From contig JAPEIS010000003.1 of assembly GCA_029531795.1 (NCBI GenBank), positions 620,001 through 684,000 on the forward strand: a DNA stretch of 64,000 nt, written 5' to 3'. Shown here one piece after another: positions 1-12,147 of the stretch (its first letter is position 1; each line of letters opens with the position of its first letter). The DNA comes from Sclerotinia nivalis. Lineage: Eukaryota; Ascomycota; Leotiomycetes; Helotiales; Sclerotiniaceae. Position numbers and translations under genes: made by a program. A model generated the notes under the pieces. The model did no database searches and was not told the DNA's origin. It worked only from the letters and a program-made list of their open reading frames with translations.

Positions 1-4
1 TATT

Positions 5-1720
5 GTGATACTATCGTCGCTGCTCAAAACACGAAACTTACACGAAAATTCGCGTAAAAACTCTCCCATTATAGACGAAAAGACCATTATAATCAATACT
101 ATCCCATCCAGCTTTCCAAGAATCATCTTAAATATTTCAACTCAAAAGGAAGTTGTATTATTCCTTTATAAAGAAAACCTCAACAATCCCCTATTTATCC
201 TTTCTAACCCAACCCCCTTCCAATCCTTCAACTCCCAAGCTCAACACAACATTCTTAGCTCTAATGATCCTTTCAAATCATCTACTATCTCTTCTACATT
301 CCAATTCAATAATAAGTGAAAAAGACAATTTAACTATTCAAAACCTAACCCTACAAAACCAAAGGAATCCATCCAAAAAACGAAAAACCTTCTCATTCTA
401 ATTATCTTTATAGAAAAGGATATCGAAGAACAATCGAAGATCCTAGATCTAATCGAAATATTCCACGAATATCTTGAAAAAGAGAAACTTATTAGAGTTT
501 CAAATATTATCACTTTACAGATCTCCCATCTCGAAAACGCAACCAAAAGAATTGAAAAACAGACTAATCATCTTTTCAATCTTTTTAATTATTCAACTAC
601 TCCTCCAACAAATCCTTCAACAACAAACAAAGAAAACTATACTTCAATTACCAAAACAATAAAGAAATAGAAAGTAATTACAAAGGGAAACTCTACAAAA
701 CAAAAGTCTATAGAACAAAAGAAAGATACTCTTAGTAAACGATTGATTCTTATCAATCCATTTCTTCATCAATTTATTTCCTTTATATTATTATATACAA
801 GAAACAAAATCAATGAAGCTTTCAGAAAAACTGATATCAATGGATCTATTATTTCAATCATTACTACAACTAAAAACAACAATATTATTTTAATTATTAA
901 TAACCTTTTCAATATACAATTCCTAATCGAAAAGAAAGAAATCTGGAATCAAATCATCCGATCAAAAAGAATACAAATCGATAAACTATAGTATAAAATC
1001 ATTATTCATAAAATTCCAATCAAGGAATTCTCAGGCCCGAAAGGTATGGATCTAATTAAAGAGGAAATTAAGATCTTTAATTCAGGTTTTGTTCTTATGG
1101 GTATTCCCTATTGGCTTACCAATACCTCCAAAAGAGTTAATCAACAAGAAGGAGCAATAATTATTGTATTCGCTATACAAAAGGAAGCAGAGATAGCTAT
1201 TCGAAAAAGGCTATATATTGCTGGTATTAGCATCAAAATCGAATGATTCTATCCTTCCTATCACAGAGGCAACAGATAGGACAACAGGAATCACTTTTAT
1301 TAATAAGACGTAGCTCGAAGAGCTACGTTTCTATAGAAGGAACGGTTCCTTAAATACATTTATGTGTAGCGCTAGCCCCGACCGGGGCTAGCCTACACTT
1401 ATCCGAGGTCCGACTCCTATGGGTCGGAACCCGAGCGGTCTCCGTATACCATATACGGGGACCCCGTGACACTTCCACCCCTTCCTCTCAATGCAATAAA
1501 TATCAAGGATTCGATCATAACGAATCATTTTGCAAAAAACCTTCAGTCTGTAATCTCTATAGCAACAATTATACTACAGCCAATCACTTTTGCTTAATTT
1601 GTCAAGTTAAAGGCAAACTCTGTCAGCATTTAATGATTAAATACACTAATTGCAAAGAAGAACACAAAGCTAATTCCAAAGCATACGAAATATACCAAGC
1701 AACTATAAAGAAATCCTTCT
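5..1720 (+). pseudogene. LINE-A copy 1 ORF1 (gag-like), broken
   Basis: This is the degenerate counterpart of ORF1 of copy 2 (4,417-5,820). Matching blocks occur at 743-991 and 1,046-1,246, and a Cys/His zinc-knuckle region follows from about 1,490 to 1,660 (Cys-Asn-Lys-Tyr, then a His-Phe-Cys block). The frame is cut by several stops and by the 213-bp solo LTR at 1,259-1,471. ORF1 products of this group are nucleic-acid-binding proteins of the retrotransposition particle. The copy is clearly non-functional. Confidence 0.8.
1254..1476 (-). repeat. Solo LTR of the Ty3/gypsy chromovirus with 5-bp TSD
   Basis: The LTR is 1,259-1,471 (213 bp), read on the minus strand, with ends TGTCAC and GTGATA. 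CTTCC flanks it on both sides (1,254-1,258 and 1,472-1,476) as a perfect 5-bp target duplication. It is the same length as, and closely similar to, the LTRs at 40,315, 45,740, 56,252 and 61,738. The clean duplication indicates a full element that was reduced by LTR-LTR recombination. It contains five successive hairpins (see findings). Confidence 0.95.
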
Positions 1721-1722
1721 AA

Positions 1723-3900
1723 ATGCTATACAACAATATACACATTCTTCAAATCAATTTAAACAAAAGTTTTCAAACTACCAAAAGCGCTTTTCAACTT
1801 ACCTTAAAACTCAATATCGATCTTATAATCATTCAAGAACCCTGGATCCTCTCGAATCCCGAAAAAGACTACTCTTCAATTAAATCGATCGCTCACTCCA
1901 GCTACTCTCAACTCCTTCCCAATAATCCTTCGAACCTTCGCCCTCGTACAATGATCTACATTTCGAAAGGTTACAAATCACTAATAACCCTAATATCCAA
2001 TTCTCCAAAAGACCCAGATATCCAAATCATTGATATCACTCAGGGAAATCATACAATCCAATTATTCAACATATACAACGAAACCGATCAAGCTCAAAAG
2101 AAAGGCTACACTATCGAAAGATGCCTCTTCAATATCCCTCTCACTCATCATACCATTTTCACAGGAGATTTTAATTCTCACCACCCTTGATGGGATCCCT
2201 TTTCTAATAAAAACCCCAATACCGACCAATTAACCGAATAATTTGAAGATCACAACCTCACCCTTCTTAATGAAACAAGGATTAATACCTTCTATCGAAC
2301 AAATATAACAAATCCAAACGTTCTTGATCTTACTTTAACTACTGAAGCGATATCCTCCAATATTATTGATTGGCAAGTTCTTCCTGATCTTGGATCAGAT
2401 CATTTAGGGATCTTATTTGAAGTTCAAGATACCGGAATTCGTTCAACAAATATCGTTCCGTTAACAAGATTCAATACAAAACAAGCGGATTGGAACAAAT
2501 TCACAAACACCCTCGAATCAAAGCTATCGTCTTCAACTATCCTGAATTCTAATGATTACCTCAATATCACTACTTTAGAATCCAATTCACTTGATTCTCT
2601 TCTCGACAAAAACCAGCAAATGCAAACACTGGATAAAACTGCAATAGAATTCACCCGAATAATCACCAATTCGACTGAAATCAGTATACCGAGAATCAAA
2701 TCAACCAAAAAGGCAAAGTCCTGGTGATCTCCAAAGCTGAAAGCTCTTCAAAAACGATTTGCAAATGAATATAAAAATACTAAACGATACCCTGAAGATA
2801 ATATATTCAAGAAAATATATCAATCAGTAAGGAATCATTACTTTCAAACTATCAAAACAGTGAAAAAGAATTATTGAAACGAATTCCTAGAAAAAGAGGA
2901 TACCCAAACGATCTTTAAGACAATATCATATACGAAAAATCTTCAAACCGAAAGGATTCCGAATATCCGATCCAATTCCTCTCAACTCGAAAGCTCTTTC
3001 GAAGGGAAATGCTCAGTTTTCAGATTTGTTCTATTCCCTCCCCTTTCAAGTATTACAGTATCCAAATGGGAAGGATACAAACAATCGAAAAAGTGGGATT
3101 GGTCTAAATTTACAGAAAATGAATTCTTTAATGCTTATTCAACTAAAATCAAAGGAAAGAGTCCGGGTCTAGATGGAATCATTCAGGAAATCATTATTCG
3201 AGTTTATAAAGCAATCTCAAAAGCTTTCTTTACCTTTTTCAGTAATCTGATTAATCTTGGTTACCATTCTTCTTGTTGGAAACAAATTACAAAAGCGATA
3301 CTCAAGAAACTTTCGAAACCAGATTATACTATTCCAAAAACTTATAGGGTTATTGTTTTTCTTAATTGTTTAGACAAAATTAGTGAAAGAATTCTAGTTT
3401 AAAGGCTTAGCTTTCTAACCGAAACTACGAATTTATTGCATCATTCCCAAATGGACAGAAGACAAAAGAAATCAGCTATCGATACAGCAATCTTGCTCAT
3501 CATCGAAATCGAAAGAAATACAAGAATCAAAAAGAAAACCTCAACCCTTTTCCTAGATGTTAAAGGGGCCTTCGATTATATATCCAAGAATCGACTTTTA
3601 GATATCTACAAGAACCTCAATCTCCCAATTAGTCTTATTGTGTGGATCTCGTCATTTTTGGAAGAAAGATTATTCAAACTTTCGTTTGATAATCAAACCA
3701 AAACCTTTAAACTAATCAATATCGGAATCCCTCAAGGAAGTCCAATCTCATCAATTCTTTTCCTAATCTATATTCGAAATCTTTTTCAATCGAATTCAAT
3801 TGAATATCTTTTGTATATTGATGATATAACCTTGATCATTCATTTCTCAAATTGGAAAAAGAATATCATTTCCTTCGAAAGAGCAGCGAAATAGATCTAT
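1723..3900 (+). pseudogene. LINE-A copy 1 ORF2 (endonuclease-RT), broken
   Basis: It starts with an ATG three bases after the ORF1 stop. The first 155 residues form the N-terminal part of an endonuclease/exonuclease/phosphatase domain (Gln-Ile-Asn-Leu-Asn-Lys, Ile-Gln-Glu-Pro-Trp, then Gly-Asp-Phe-Asn-Ser-His). A TGA replaces Trp at about 2,188. The reverse transcriptase core is readable at 3,436-3,894 with LFLDVKGAFDYIS and an intact catalytic YIDD (about 3,815), whereas copies 2 and 3 have lost it. The frame is interrupted by stops and then by LINE-A copy 2. The RNase H part continues at 10,064. Confidence 0.85.
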
Positions 3901-4083
3901 GTTTTTGATAAGAAAAACACTATTCAATTTGATTTAGCAAAAACGGAGCTAATGTATTTCTCTATCTCCAAATATACAAAAGATGCTTCAATCAAGCTTT
4001 CAAATTCTGAGATTATATAACCTTTAGTACTAGTTAGATGACTAGGTATTTGATTCGACCCCGACCTCAATTTCAAACAATAT

Positions 4084-4097
4084 ATTATAATCCGAAC
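4084..4097 (+). repeat. 14-bp target duplication, left side of LINE-A copy 2
   Basis: ATTATAATCCGAAC occurs here and again at 10,050-10,063, directly flanking LINE-A copy 2. This is the signature of target-primed reverse transcription. Confidence 0.9.
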
Positions 4098-4416
4098 ACA
4101 CACAACAAATTTCGAAGAATAAAATTTCTTCGAAATACGACCAGTTCTTCCCTTTATTTAATAAAGAAATACTCCCAAAATCCATTCCAATTGTTCCCAA
4201 GTGAATCGGCCCAGTAGTTGTTGTGATACTGTCGTCGCCGCTCAAAACACGAAACTTATACAAAAATTCGTGTAAAAATTCTTTCCAATTTCCCTCAACT
4301 CTTCTTCTTATTGAGTGTATAAGGTTCTGATAGGTTTATCAAATCTAATAATGGACTCTTCGATGGAAGGATCCTTTGGATCATCTCCTGAATCTACTTT
4401 TCTATGAGTAATAGTG

Positions 4417-5820
4417 ATGCTAGGCTTTTCAATATCCAGCTTCTCTATTATGGACTCAATCTCCCCATTCAGAAACCCCTTCACAATACAAAAATCACCC
4501 AATCTCTTGAGTCCCATTCCAGCCCAATCCTTCAATTCGCAAAGGCAGCTAGATATTTTCAGTTCAGATGATCCTTTTCGATCCTTTGATAAATCTATCC
4601 TCTTCAAAATTAATAACAAACGATGCCGACAATCAATCAATTCCGGAATCAAGCTATCATCTGTTAAACAAGCGATTGAAGGAGCTAGAGATCTTTTAGT
4701 TCTAGTAGTATCATTAGAGAAATCCTTTGAAGAACAATTTAAGGTTCTAGATCTAATCGAAATCTTCAGAGAATACCTTGAAAAAGGGAAACTTTCGAAG
4801 GCTTTCAATATTATTACTTCTCAAATCAACTATTTCGAAACCACCACCAGAAAAATCGAAATACAAGCAAATCACTTAGCCGATCTTTTTAATCAATCTA
4901 CTCCTTTCATTATTGGGAAAAAACCTTCTGCACCCAACAATACTAGTTATACTTCAGTTGTAAAAGCCAACGAATGGAATGTTGTTTTCAAAGGCAAAAC
5001 CAATAAACAAAATCCTCTGGAAAAATCACAAAAGAAGGAAGATGGTTCAAACAAACGTTTAATTCTTATCAATCTCCTTATTCCCAATCCAGATTCCTTT
5101 TCTCCTTTTATGGTGAGAAACCAAATGAACGAAGCATTCATGAAAGCCGGAATCAAAGGTTCTGTTATCTTAGCTATTACTATTTCCGTCAATAACAATA
5201 TTATTATAACTACTAATGATCTATTCACCTCTCAATTCCTTTTGGAAAAGATATCAATTTGGAACCAGTTCTTAAAATTCGAAAGGATTCAAAAAGATCA
5301 AATCTGGCACAAAGTGATTATTCACAAAATCCCTATAAAGGAATTCTCAGGGTTTAAAGGCATGGATCTTATCAAAGATGAGATCAAGATTTTCAATATT
5401 GGTCTTTCCTTAATAGGAATTCCTTATTAGCTTACTTCAATAACCAAACGATCGATTCAGAAAGAGGGAGTAATAATTATTGCTTTTGCTACCGAAAGAG
5501 AAGCTGAGTTAGCTATCCGAAAAAGACTATATGTCGCAGGGATCAGTGTGAGAGTAGAAAAATTCTACTCCTCTTCTTCAAGCTCTCAATGTCAAAAATG
5601 CCAAGGATTTGGCCATCAAGAATCACATTGCAGAAAGCCCCCTGTTTGCGGGCTTTGTAGCAACAAATACTCTACAGCCGGTCACTTTTGTATAATCTGC
5701 CAAACAAAAGGCAAACTATGCCAACATCTTGTAATTAAATGCGCCAATTGTTAAGGAGAGTATAAAGCAAACTCGAAAATCTGTGAAATATATTAAGCAA
5801 CTACGAAGAAACCTAATTAA
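4417..5820 (+). pseudogene. LINE-A copy 2 ORF1 (gag-like, zinc knuckles)
   Basis: One frame of about 467 codons runs from ATG 4,417 to TAA 5,818-5,820. In-frame stops fall at 5,428-5,430 (TAG where a Trp is expected; copy 1 has TGG), 5,752-5,754 and about 5,794. The N-terminal two thirds have no motif I recognise. The C-terminal part carries Cys/His knuckles: CQKCQGFGHQESHC, then CGLCSNKYSTAGHFC, then a Cys-Ala-Asn-Cys block. This matches the nucleic-acid-binding ORF1p of Tad1/CgT1-type fungal LINEs. The terminal TAA overlaps the ORF2 ATG by one base (TAATG). Confidence 0.85.
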
Positions 5821-8800
5821 TGTTATACAACGATATTCGCATTCTTCAAATTAACTTAAATAAAAGTCTTCAAGCTACCGAAAGTGCTCTTCAATTGGTC
5901 TTGGAACTTAATATCGATCTGATACTCATTCAAGAACCGTGGATCCTCTCAAATCCTAAGAAAGATTATTCGTCTACTAGATCGATTGCACATTCCAGTT
6001 TTACTCAACTCTTCCCAAATCACTCTTCAAACCTCCGTCCCCGCACCTTAACTTATATCTCGAAAAGCTTCAAGCCATTAGTCGCTTTAGCTCCCGATTC
6101 CCCAAAAGACCCTGATATGCAAATTATCGATATTTCAGAGGGAAATCATACAGTCCAACTCCTAAATATCTACAATGAAGCCGATCAAGCGAAAGAAAAA
6201 GGACATACCATTGAACGATGCCTTTTCAATACCTCTCTTTCTCATTATACTATCCTTATCGGAGATTTCAATTCCCATCACCCATGGTGGGACCCTTTTT
6301 CGAACAAAAGTTCAAACGCTGATCAATTAGCTGAATGGTTTGAAGACCATAACCTTACAATTATGAATGAACCGGGTATTAGCACATTTTATCGAACGAA
6401 TATAACAAACCCAAGTGTGCTAGATCTCACTTTAGCTACAGAAGCTATATCACTTAATATACTTGATTGGCAAGTTCTCTCTGATCTTGGATCAGATCAT
6501 TTAGGGATTATGTTCGAAGTGAAAGGTATATCGCCTTCTATACAACAAGTCCCGTTGTCAAGATACAATACAAAGCGAGCAGATTGGGATAAATTCACCT
6601 CAATACTCAAAACAGAAATTTCGACATCCATAATCCTGAACTCCAAGGATTACCTCGATCTTTCTATTCTAGAATCCGATTCCCTTGATGCCCTGAATGA
6701 TCAAAGCCAACTAGTAAAAACACTCGACGAAGCTGCTAAAGAATTCATTCAAATTATCACTAGATCAGCGAAAGCCAGTATTCCGAAACTCAAAACAACC
6801 AAGAAAGCGAAGCCTTGGTGATCCACTAAGTTGAAAGCCCTTCGGAAACATCTCGCATCGGCTTACAATACCTCCAAACAATACTCCGAGAACGATATAT
6901 TCAAGAAGATCTATCAATCGGCAAGAAATCATTACTTTCAAACTATCAAAACAGCTAAAAAGAATCATTGGAATGAATTTCTTGAAAAGGAAAATACTCA
7001 AACGATTTTCAAAGCAATATCCTACACAAAAGATCTTCAAACTAAAAGGATCCCGAATATCCGTTCCAGCCCTTCTCAACTCGAAAACTCATTCGAAAGA
7101 AAATGTTCAGCATTCAGATCAACCTTGTTCCCTCCCCCCCCAATTACTCCAGCACCCATATAGAAAGGGTACAAACAATCGAACAAATGGGATTGGCCCA
7201 AACTCACCGAAAATGAACTTTTTAATGCTTGCTTAACCAAGATAAAAGAAAAAACTCCTAGTCCAAACGGAATTACTCAGGAAATCATCATCCAAGCTTA
7301 CAAAGCAATCCCCACAACTTTCTTCACCTTATTCAGCAATTTAATCAATCTCGGGTATCACCCTTCTTGTTGGAAACAAGCTACAGGAGCTATACTCAAG
7401 AAACCCTCAAAACCAGATTATTCTATTCCAAAAGCATACAGAGTTATTGTTCTTCTCAACTGTTTAGGCAAGATAAACGAAAGAATCCTAGCTCAAAGAC
7501 TTAGTTATCTAGCTGAAACGACGAAATTGCTTCACTACTCCCAAATGGGTAACAAACAAAAGAAATCAGCAATTGATACAGTTCTTCTACTTACTACAGA
7601 AATCGAAAGAAACTTAAGGATTCAAAAGAAAACCTCAGCTCTTTTTTTGGATGTTAAAGGAGCTTTCGATTATGTATCCAAAAACCGACTTTTAGATATC
7701 TGCAAGAAGTTACATCTTCCAACTAGTCTCATAGCTTGAATCTCATCATTTCTGAAAGAAAAACTACTCAAACTCGCATTCGATACTCAAACAGAATCGT
7801 TCAAACCAATCAATACTGGAATCCCCTAAGGAAGCCTTATATCACCAATCCTCTTCTTAATCTATATTCGAGATCTCTTTCAATCGAACTCAATTGGATT
7901 TCTTTCATATATTGATAATATAGCCTTGATCACTCACTCTACCAGCTAGAAAAAGAATATTCTCACTCTCGAAAAAGCAGCTACAAACATCTATACTCTT
8001 GGTGAGAAAAACGCCATCCAATTCGATTTAGCAAAAACAAAGCTAATACATTTCTCCACATCCAAATACACAAAAGACACTCCGATCAAGCTACCCAATC
8101 TCGAGATTATTCAACCTTCGACACTAATCAGATAGTTGAATATATAGTTCGATCCTGGCCTTAGCTTCAAACAACACGTTACAATCAGAGCTACTCAAGC
8201 CAAAGTCTTGTTCTATCGAATGGCTAGGCTAGCTAATACTGAGAAAGGATTTAGTCCCAAAGCCATGAGATAATTATATATGGCTTGCGTAACCAGTATA
8301 GCCGATTACGGTTCTATCATTTGATAGAAAGGTTAAATTCAATTCAAGAAAACTCTTCAATCAATTCAGAACCTAGCTTTTCGCAAGATTCTAGGGGTTT
8401 TCAAAACTTCATTTATCAAACCAATGGAAGTAGAAGCAGCTTTTTGCTTTCCAGAAGTTAGATTAAATGCTGGAATAAAGCAATATACTTTCAGATTATT
8501 AAAAATCTCCCGGTTATATCCAATCAATCAAATTATATCGAAGCTAATTGCTGAAAAGGAGAATCAGGATGCGATTTCTACTCCACAAAGAAAGTATTCA
8601 AAACCCACTCAATTCGAAAGAATCAATAATTCAATCAGAGAAGAATACGATTCTTTTGTTTTAGAAAAAATTGATCACTTCCACTTCCCCCCTTGGAAAA
8701 GGGATATTCCATACAAAGTCAATATCAGCAAATTACCCAAGGAAGATGCTGCAATCATACACAATCTAGCTTTCAAATATAGAAGCAAAAACACCATCGT

Positions 8801-9776
8801 TATATATACAAATGCTTCATCAACCTTGGAAAAGATAGGAGTAAGAATCGGGATCATCGCTATTTCGGCCAGCGATCAAGTTCTTCACAAAGAAACATTC
8901 AATATTGATGTAAATCAATTAGTATATAATGGTGAACTTCTTGGAGTCACAAGAGCAATCGAATACGCAAGTTCCATAGCTCAATCAGGCCAGAAATTCA
9001 AGATCTACTCTGATAATCAGGCCGGACTTTACCGATTGAAAATACCTTCGGATGCTCCTAGTCAAACATACCAAATCAGAGCAATCAAGGCCACAGAAAC
9101 TCTCATAAGGAAAGGAGCCGAGATCTCCCTCAATTGGGTCCCTGGGTATACCTCGGTGGAAGGAAACGAACTAGCCGATGCCCTTGCAAAAGAAGCTACA
9201 AGACTAAGATCATCGTCGAACGAAACTAGCTTTGCCTCATTAGGAATGGATATCAAAAGAACGAAATCTGAAGATTGGATTATCCTTCTCAATACAAACA
9301 ACCCCCGACAATCATCATCATCATATGCAAAAACTTACCCTTGGAAAACCAGCTCAAAAATCGGTATCCCAGGGAATATCAAAAGAAATATCATCAGTGC
9401 CCTTTTCCAATTAAAGATTGGTCACGGATACTTCAAATCATATTTACAACGCTTTGGAATCTCGGCAAATGATAAATGTAGATGTGGAAAAAAAGAAACT
9501 CCTGATCATTTATTACTCAGTTGCTCTTTATATAAGAAAGCAAGAAGAAAACTCAAAGAAAATAACCCATTATCTAGACTCACTATGAAATACCTACTTC
9601 ATACCAAAGCAGGAACAATCAAAACCCTCGAGTTCATCGATACAACAAGAATAGCTACTAGATCATGGTATCTCAAACGAATACAAGGAGAAGAAGAAGA
9701 GGTAGAAGCAAGAGGAGCAAAAGGAGCAAAAGGAGCAGGGGAAGAGACGAATGATGAAATTGAAAGAAGGGTGTAA
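5820..9776 (+). pseudogene. LINE-A copy 2 ORF2: endonuclease, reverse transcriptase, RNase H
   Basis: A single frame of 1,319 codons broken only by stops (6,819 TGA, 7,161 TAG, 7,737 TGA, 7,827 TAA and a few more to about 8,135). Domains in order: APE-type endonuclease about residues 1-240 (IQEPW, GDFNSHHPWW, SDHLG); reverse transcriptase about 440-720 (LFLDVKGAFDYVSK; the catalytic box at 7,908 reads YIDN, so the second Asp is lost); RNase H about 985-1,125 (IYTNAS with the first Asp changed to Asn, GELLG, IYSDNQAG, GNELADALAKEAT); and a C-terminal CRCGKKETPDHLLLSC zinc-binding block. Loss of catalytic Asp residues and the stops make it inactive. Confidence 0.93.
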
Positions 9777-10049
9777 ATCCTTCTACAATTTTAAATAAAT
9801 ATTATTTCTTTTGTTATCTCTATAATATGCTTCAGCGTTTGTAGGGCGGGATTATTCCTCAGGATTAGTTTTCACTTCCCCCATTCAACTCAAAAGATTG
9901 AGTTTATCTCAATCATTTAAATCATGTACTTAGCCAGGCCTATAAGCCAGCTTACCTTCATTATGTTATCTGTTAGGGGTTCGTAAGAGCCTCTAGCCGT
10001 CTTAGATAGTCTTAGACTCAGTGTAGACGTTAATTTAATCAATCAATCA
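9777..10049 (+). other. LINE-A copy 2 3' UTR and tail
   Basis: Non-coding 3' region ending in three AATC-type units. The terminal block (GTCTTAGATAGTCTTAGACT, then CAGTGTAGACG) recurs at about 11,865-11,900 and 62,205-62,240 and is the likely recognition region for the element's own reverse transcriptase. Confidence 0.8.
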
Positions 10050-10063
10050 ATTATAATCCGAAC

Positions 10064-11918
10064 TATTCAAGCTAAAGCTTTTTTCTATCGAATGACCAGA
10101 TTAGCCAATATTGAGAAAGGATTTAATTCCAAAACTTTAAAACAACTTTATATAGTATGTGTTATCAGTATAGTTGATTACAAATCAATCATTTGATAAA
10201 AAGATCAAGCCCAATTCAAAAAGATTCTTCAATTACTTCAGAATCTTGTTCTTCGAAAGATATTGGAAGTATTCAAAATTTCTTCAATAAAATTAATGGA
10301 AATGGAAACTGCTTTGTACCCTTTGGAAATCAGATTAAATACTGGAATTAAATAATATGCTTTCAGATTATTGAAAATCTTATCTTTCTATTCTATTAAT
10401 CTAATTTCCAAAAGATTGATTGCCGAAAAAGGAGATCAGAGTTCGATAATAACTCCTCGAAGAAAACTACCTAAACCTACTCAGTTTGAAAAGATCACAA
10501 ATTCAATCGAAGAAAATATCGATCCTTTGACTTTAGAGAAAATCGATCATTTTCATTTCCCTTTTTGGAAAAGAGATACTTTATACAAAATCAATATCAA
10601 CAAACTAGCAAAGAAGGATACTGCAATTGTTTATAATCTTATATTCAAATACAGATACAAGAATACCATTACAATATATATTGATGCTTTATTTACTTTA
10701 GATAGAATTAGAATTGGAATCGGGATTGCAATTATTCTATCGAATAATCAGGTTTCATATCAGGAAATCATCAATATTGGGGTGAATCAGCTTGTCTATA
10801 ATGGTGAACTTCTTGGAGTTATTAAAACAATCGAATATACTAGCTCCATTGCTCAACTAGGCGAAAAATTCAAAATCTACTCAGACAATCAAGCCGGATT
10901 ATACCGATTGAAAACACCCTCTGATGCTCCTGGCCAGATATACCAAATTAGAGTAATCAAAGCTATAGAAACTCTCCTTAAAAAAAAAGCTGAAATCTCC
11001 CTTAATTGGGTTCCAAGATATACTTCTATTGAAGGAAACGAATTAACTAATGTTTTGGCAAAAGAAGTTACAAAACAAAGATTATTATTAAACGAAACCA
11101 ATTTTGTTTTATTGGGAATGGATATCAAAAGAACAAAATCCAAGGAATGGAAATCCCTTCTTAATTCATCCAAATCAGCTTATTCGAAAATATACTTCTG
11201 GAAAATTAACTCAAAGATCAGAATTCCAAAAAACACCAAAAGAAGTTCTATTAATGTTTTGTTTCAATTTAAAATCGATTATGGATACTTCAAATCCTAC
11301 TTACAACGATTCGGAATTTCATCAAATAATAATTGTAGATGTGGAAAGAAAGAATCCCTAAATCATCTTCTTTTCAATTACTTTTTATATAAATCAACTA
11401 AAAGAATATTCAAAACAAACAATCCTATTTTATAACTTTCTATAAAATATCTACTTTATATTAAAATAGGAATCATTAAAATCTTCGAATTTATCGAAAT
11501 AACAAAAATAGCCACCAAACCATAACATCTTGCTAGAATGCAAAAAGATATAGAACAAGAAAGCGAAGAAGAAAAGAATGAATTAGGAGAAAATAGTTAA
11601 TTGGATCAATTTGATCAATTTATCCTTTTATATAGGGTAAATCGTTTCAATTTCGAATTATATTATATTTCATTTATTACTTTCTTTATTATATATAAAA
11701 GTATTTGTAAAGTGGGCTTTGTTTTTCAGGATTAGTTTTTATTTCCTTTATTCAAAATTAGTAGATTGAGACTATCTCAATTTCTTCAAATTGTACTAGC
11801 TACAATCTAATACGGCCAGTATTTCACTAATTGTTATTTGTTAGGAGTCTACAAAGCTTCTAACCGTCTTAGATAATCTTAGACTCAGTGTAGACGTTAA
11901 TTCAATCAATCAATCAAT
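10064..11918 (+). mobile_element. LINE-A copy 1, 3' part
   Basis: This resumes copy 1 exactly where it stops at 4,097, after the second target duplication at 10,050-10,063. It holds the thumb/RNase H end of ORF2 and the 3' UTR, and ends in an AATC tandem tail at about 11,900-11,918, after which single-copy sequence begins. Confidence 0.9.
10371..11435 (+). pseudogene. LINE-A copy 1 ORF2 RNase H and C-terminal zinc block
   Basis: A 354-codon open stretch homologous to 8,490-9,560 of copy 2. The RNase H first-Asp strand is kept (ITIYIDALFTL), as are GELLG, IYSDNQAG and a changed last-Asp box (GNELTNVLAKEVT, where copy 2 has an Asp). The C-terminal CRCGKKE zinc block follows, with its last Cys changed to Tyr. 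Many conservative replacements fit C-to-T and G-to-A change. It belongs to the outer, older element. Confidence 0.85.
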
Positions 11919-12147
11919 CATATATATATAGAGAGAAACATAGGCGTACTTGAAGTCTCTTCTAGAGGATTGAATCGAATCATGAGATGAAGAATAGATA
12001 GAAATATTACCAAATCAAATTTCAGAGTACCATATGTAAGTATATATTTATACATGAGTAATCATTATATCATTAGAATTATATATTCATCCATCATCCG
12101 TCATCCATTCATTTTCCGTCGATTCCCCAGTCCTCCCCCAAAAATCA
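11919..12147. other. Boundary between the LINE block and the gene island
   Basis: It starts with a short AT dinucleotide run just past the LINE tail. The rest is AT-rich non-coding sequence and the presumed 3' UTR of the protease gene on the minus strand. No other feature seen. Confidence 0.6.

Larger units (their letters stand above)
1..4097 (+). mobile_element. LINE-A copy 1, 5' part (Tad1-like non-LTR retrotransposon)
   Basis: The first bases match 4,219 onward in the 5' UTR of LINE-A copy 2, so about 120 bp of this copy lie upstream of the window. It carries ORF1 (to about 1,720) and ORF2 (from 1,723) with many nonsense codons. Copy 2 interrupts it at 4,097, and it resumes at 10,064. The sequence on the two sides joins without a gap when compared with the same region of copy 2 (8,140-8,190). 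It is visibly richer in A and T than copy 2, as expected for the older, outer element. Confidence 0.9.
4098..10049 (+). mobile_element. LINE-A copy 2, full-length Tad1-like LINE nested in copy 1
   Basis: A complete element of 5,952 bp: 5' UTR 4,098-4,416, ORF1 4,417-5,820, ORF2 5,820-9,776, and a 3' UTR ending in an AATC-type tandem tail. A 14-bp target duplication flanks it, and the host sequence on both sides is LINE-A copy 1. It is the best preserved LINE-A here. Both ORFs keep a single frame throughout and are broken only by nonsense codons, with no frameshifts. A hairpin with 9-bp arms (TTCGAAGAA, 4,111-4,119 and 4,126-4,134) lies at the 5' end. The 3' end shares the block TAGTCTTAGACTCAGTG with the two other LINE-A 3' ends. 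Confidence 0.95.

Noticed and set aside
4042..4263. 73-codon minus-strand ORF at the copy 1/copy 2 junction
   Set aside because: It spans the junction of two elements and the copy 2 5' UTR, so it cannot be a conserved gene.
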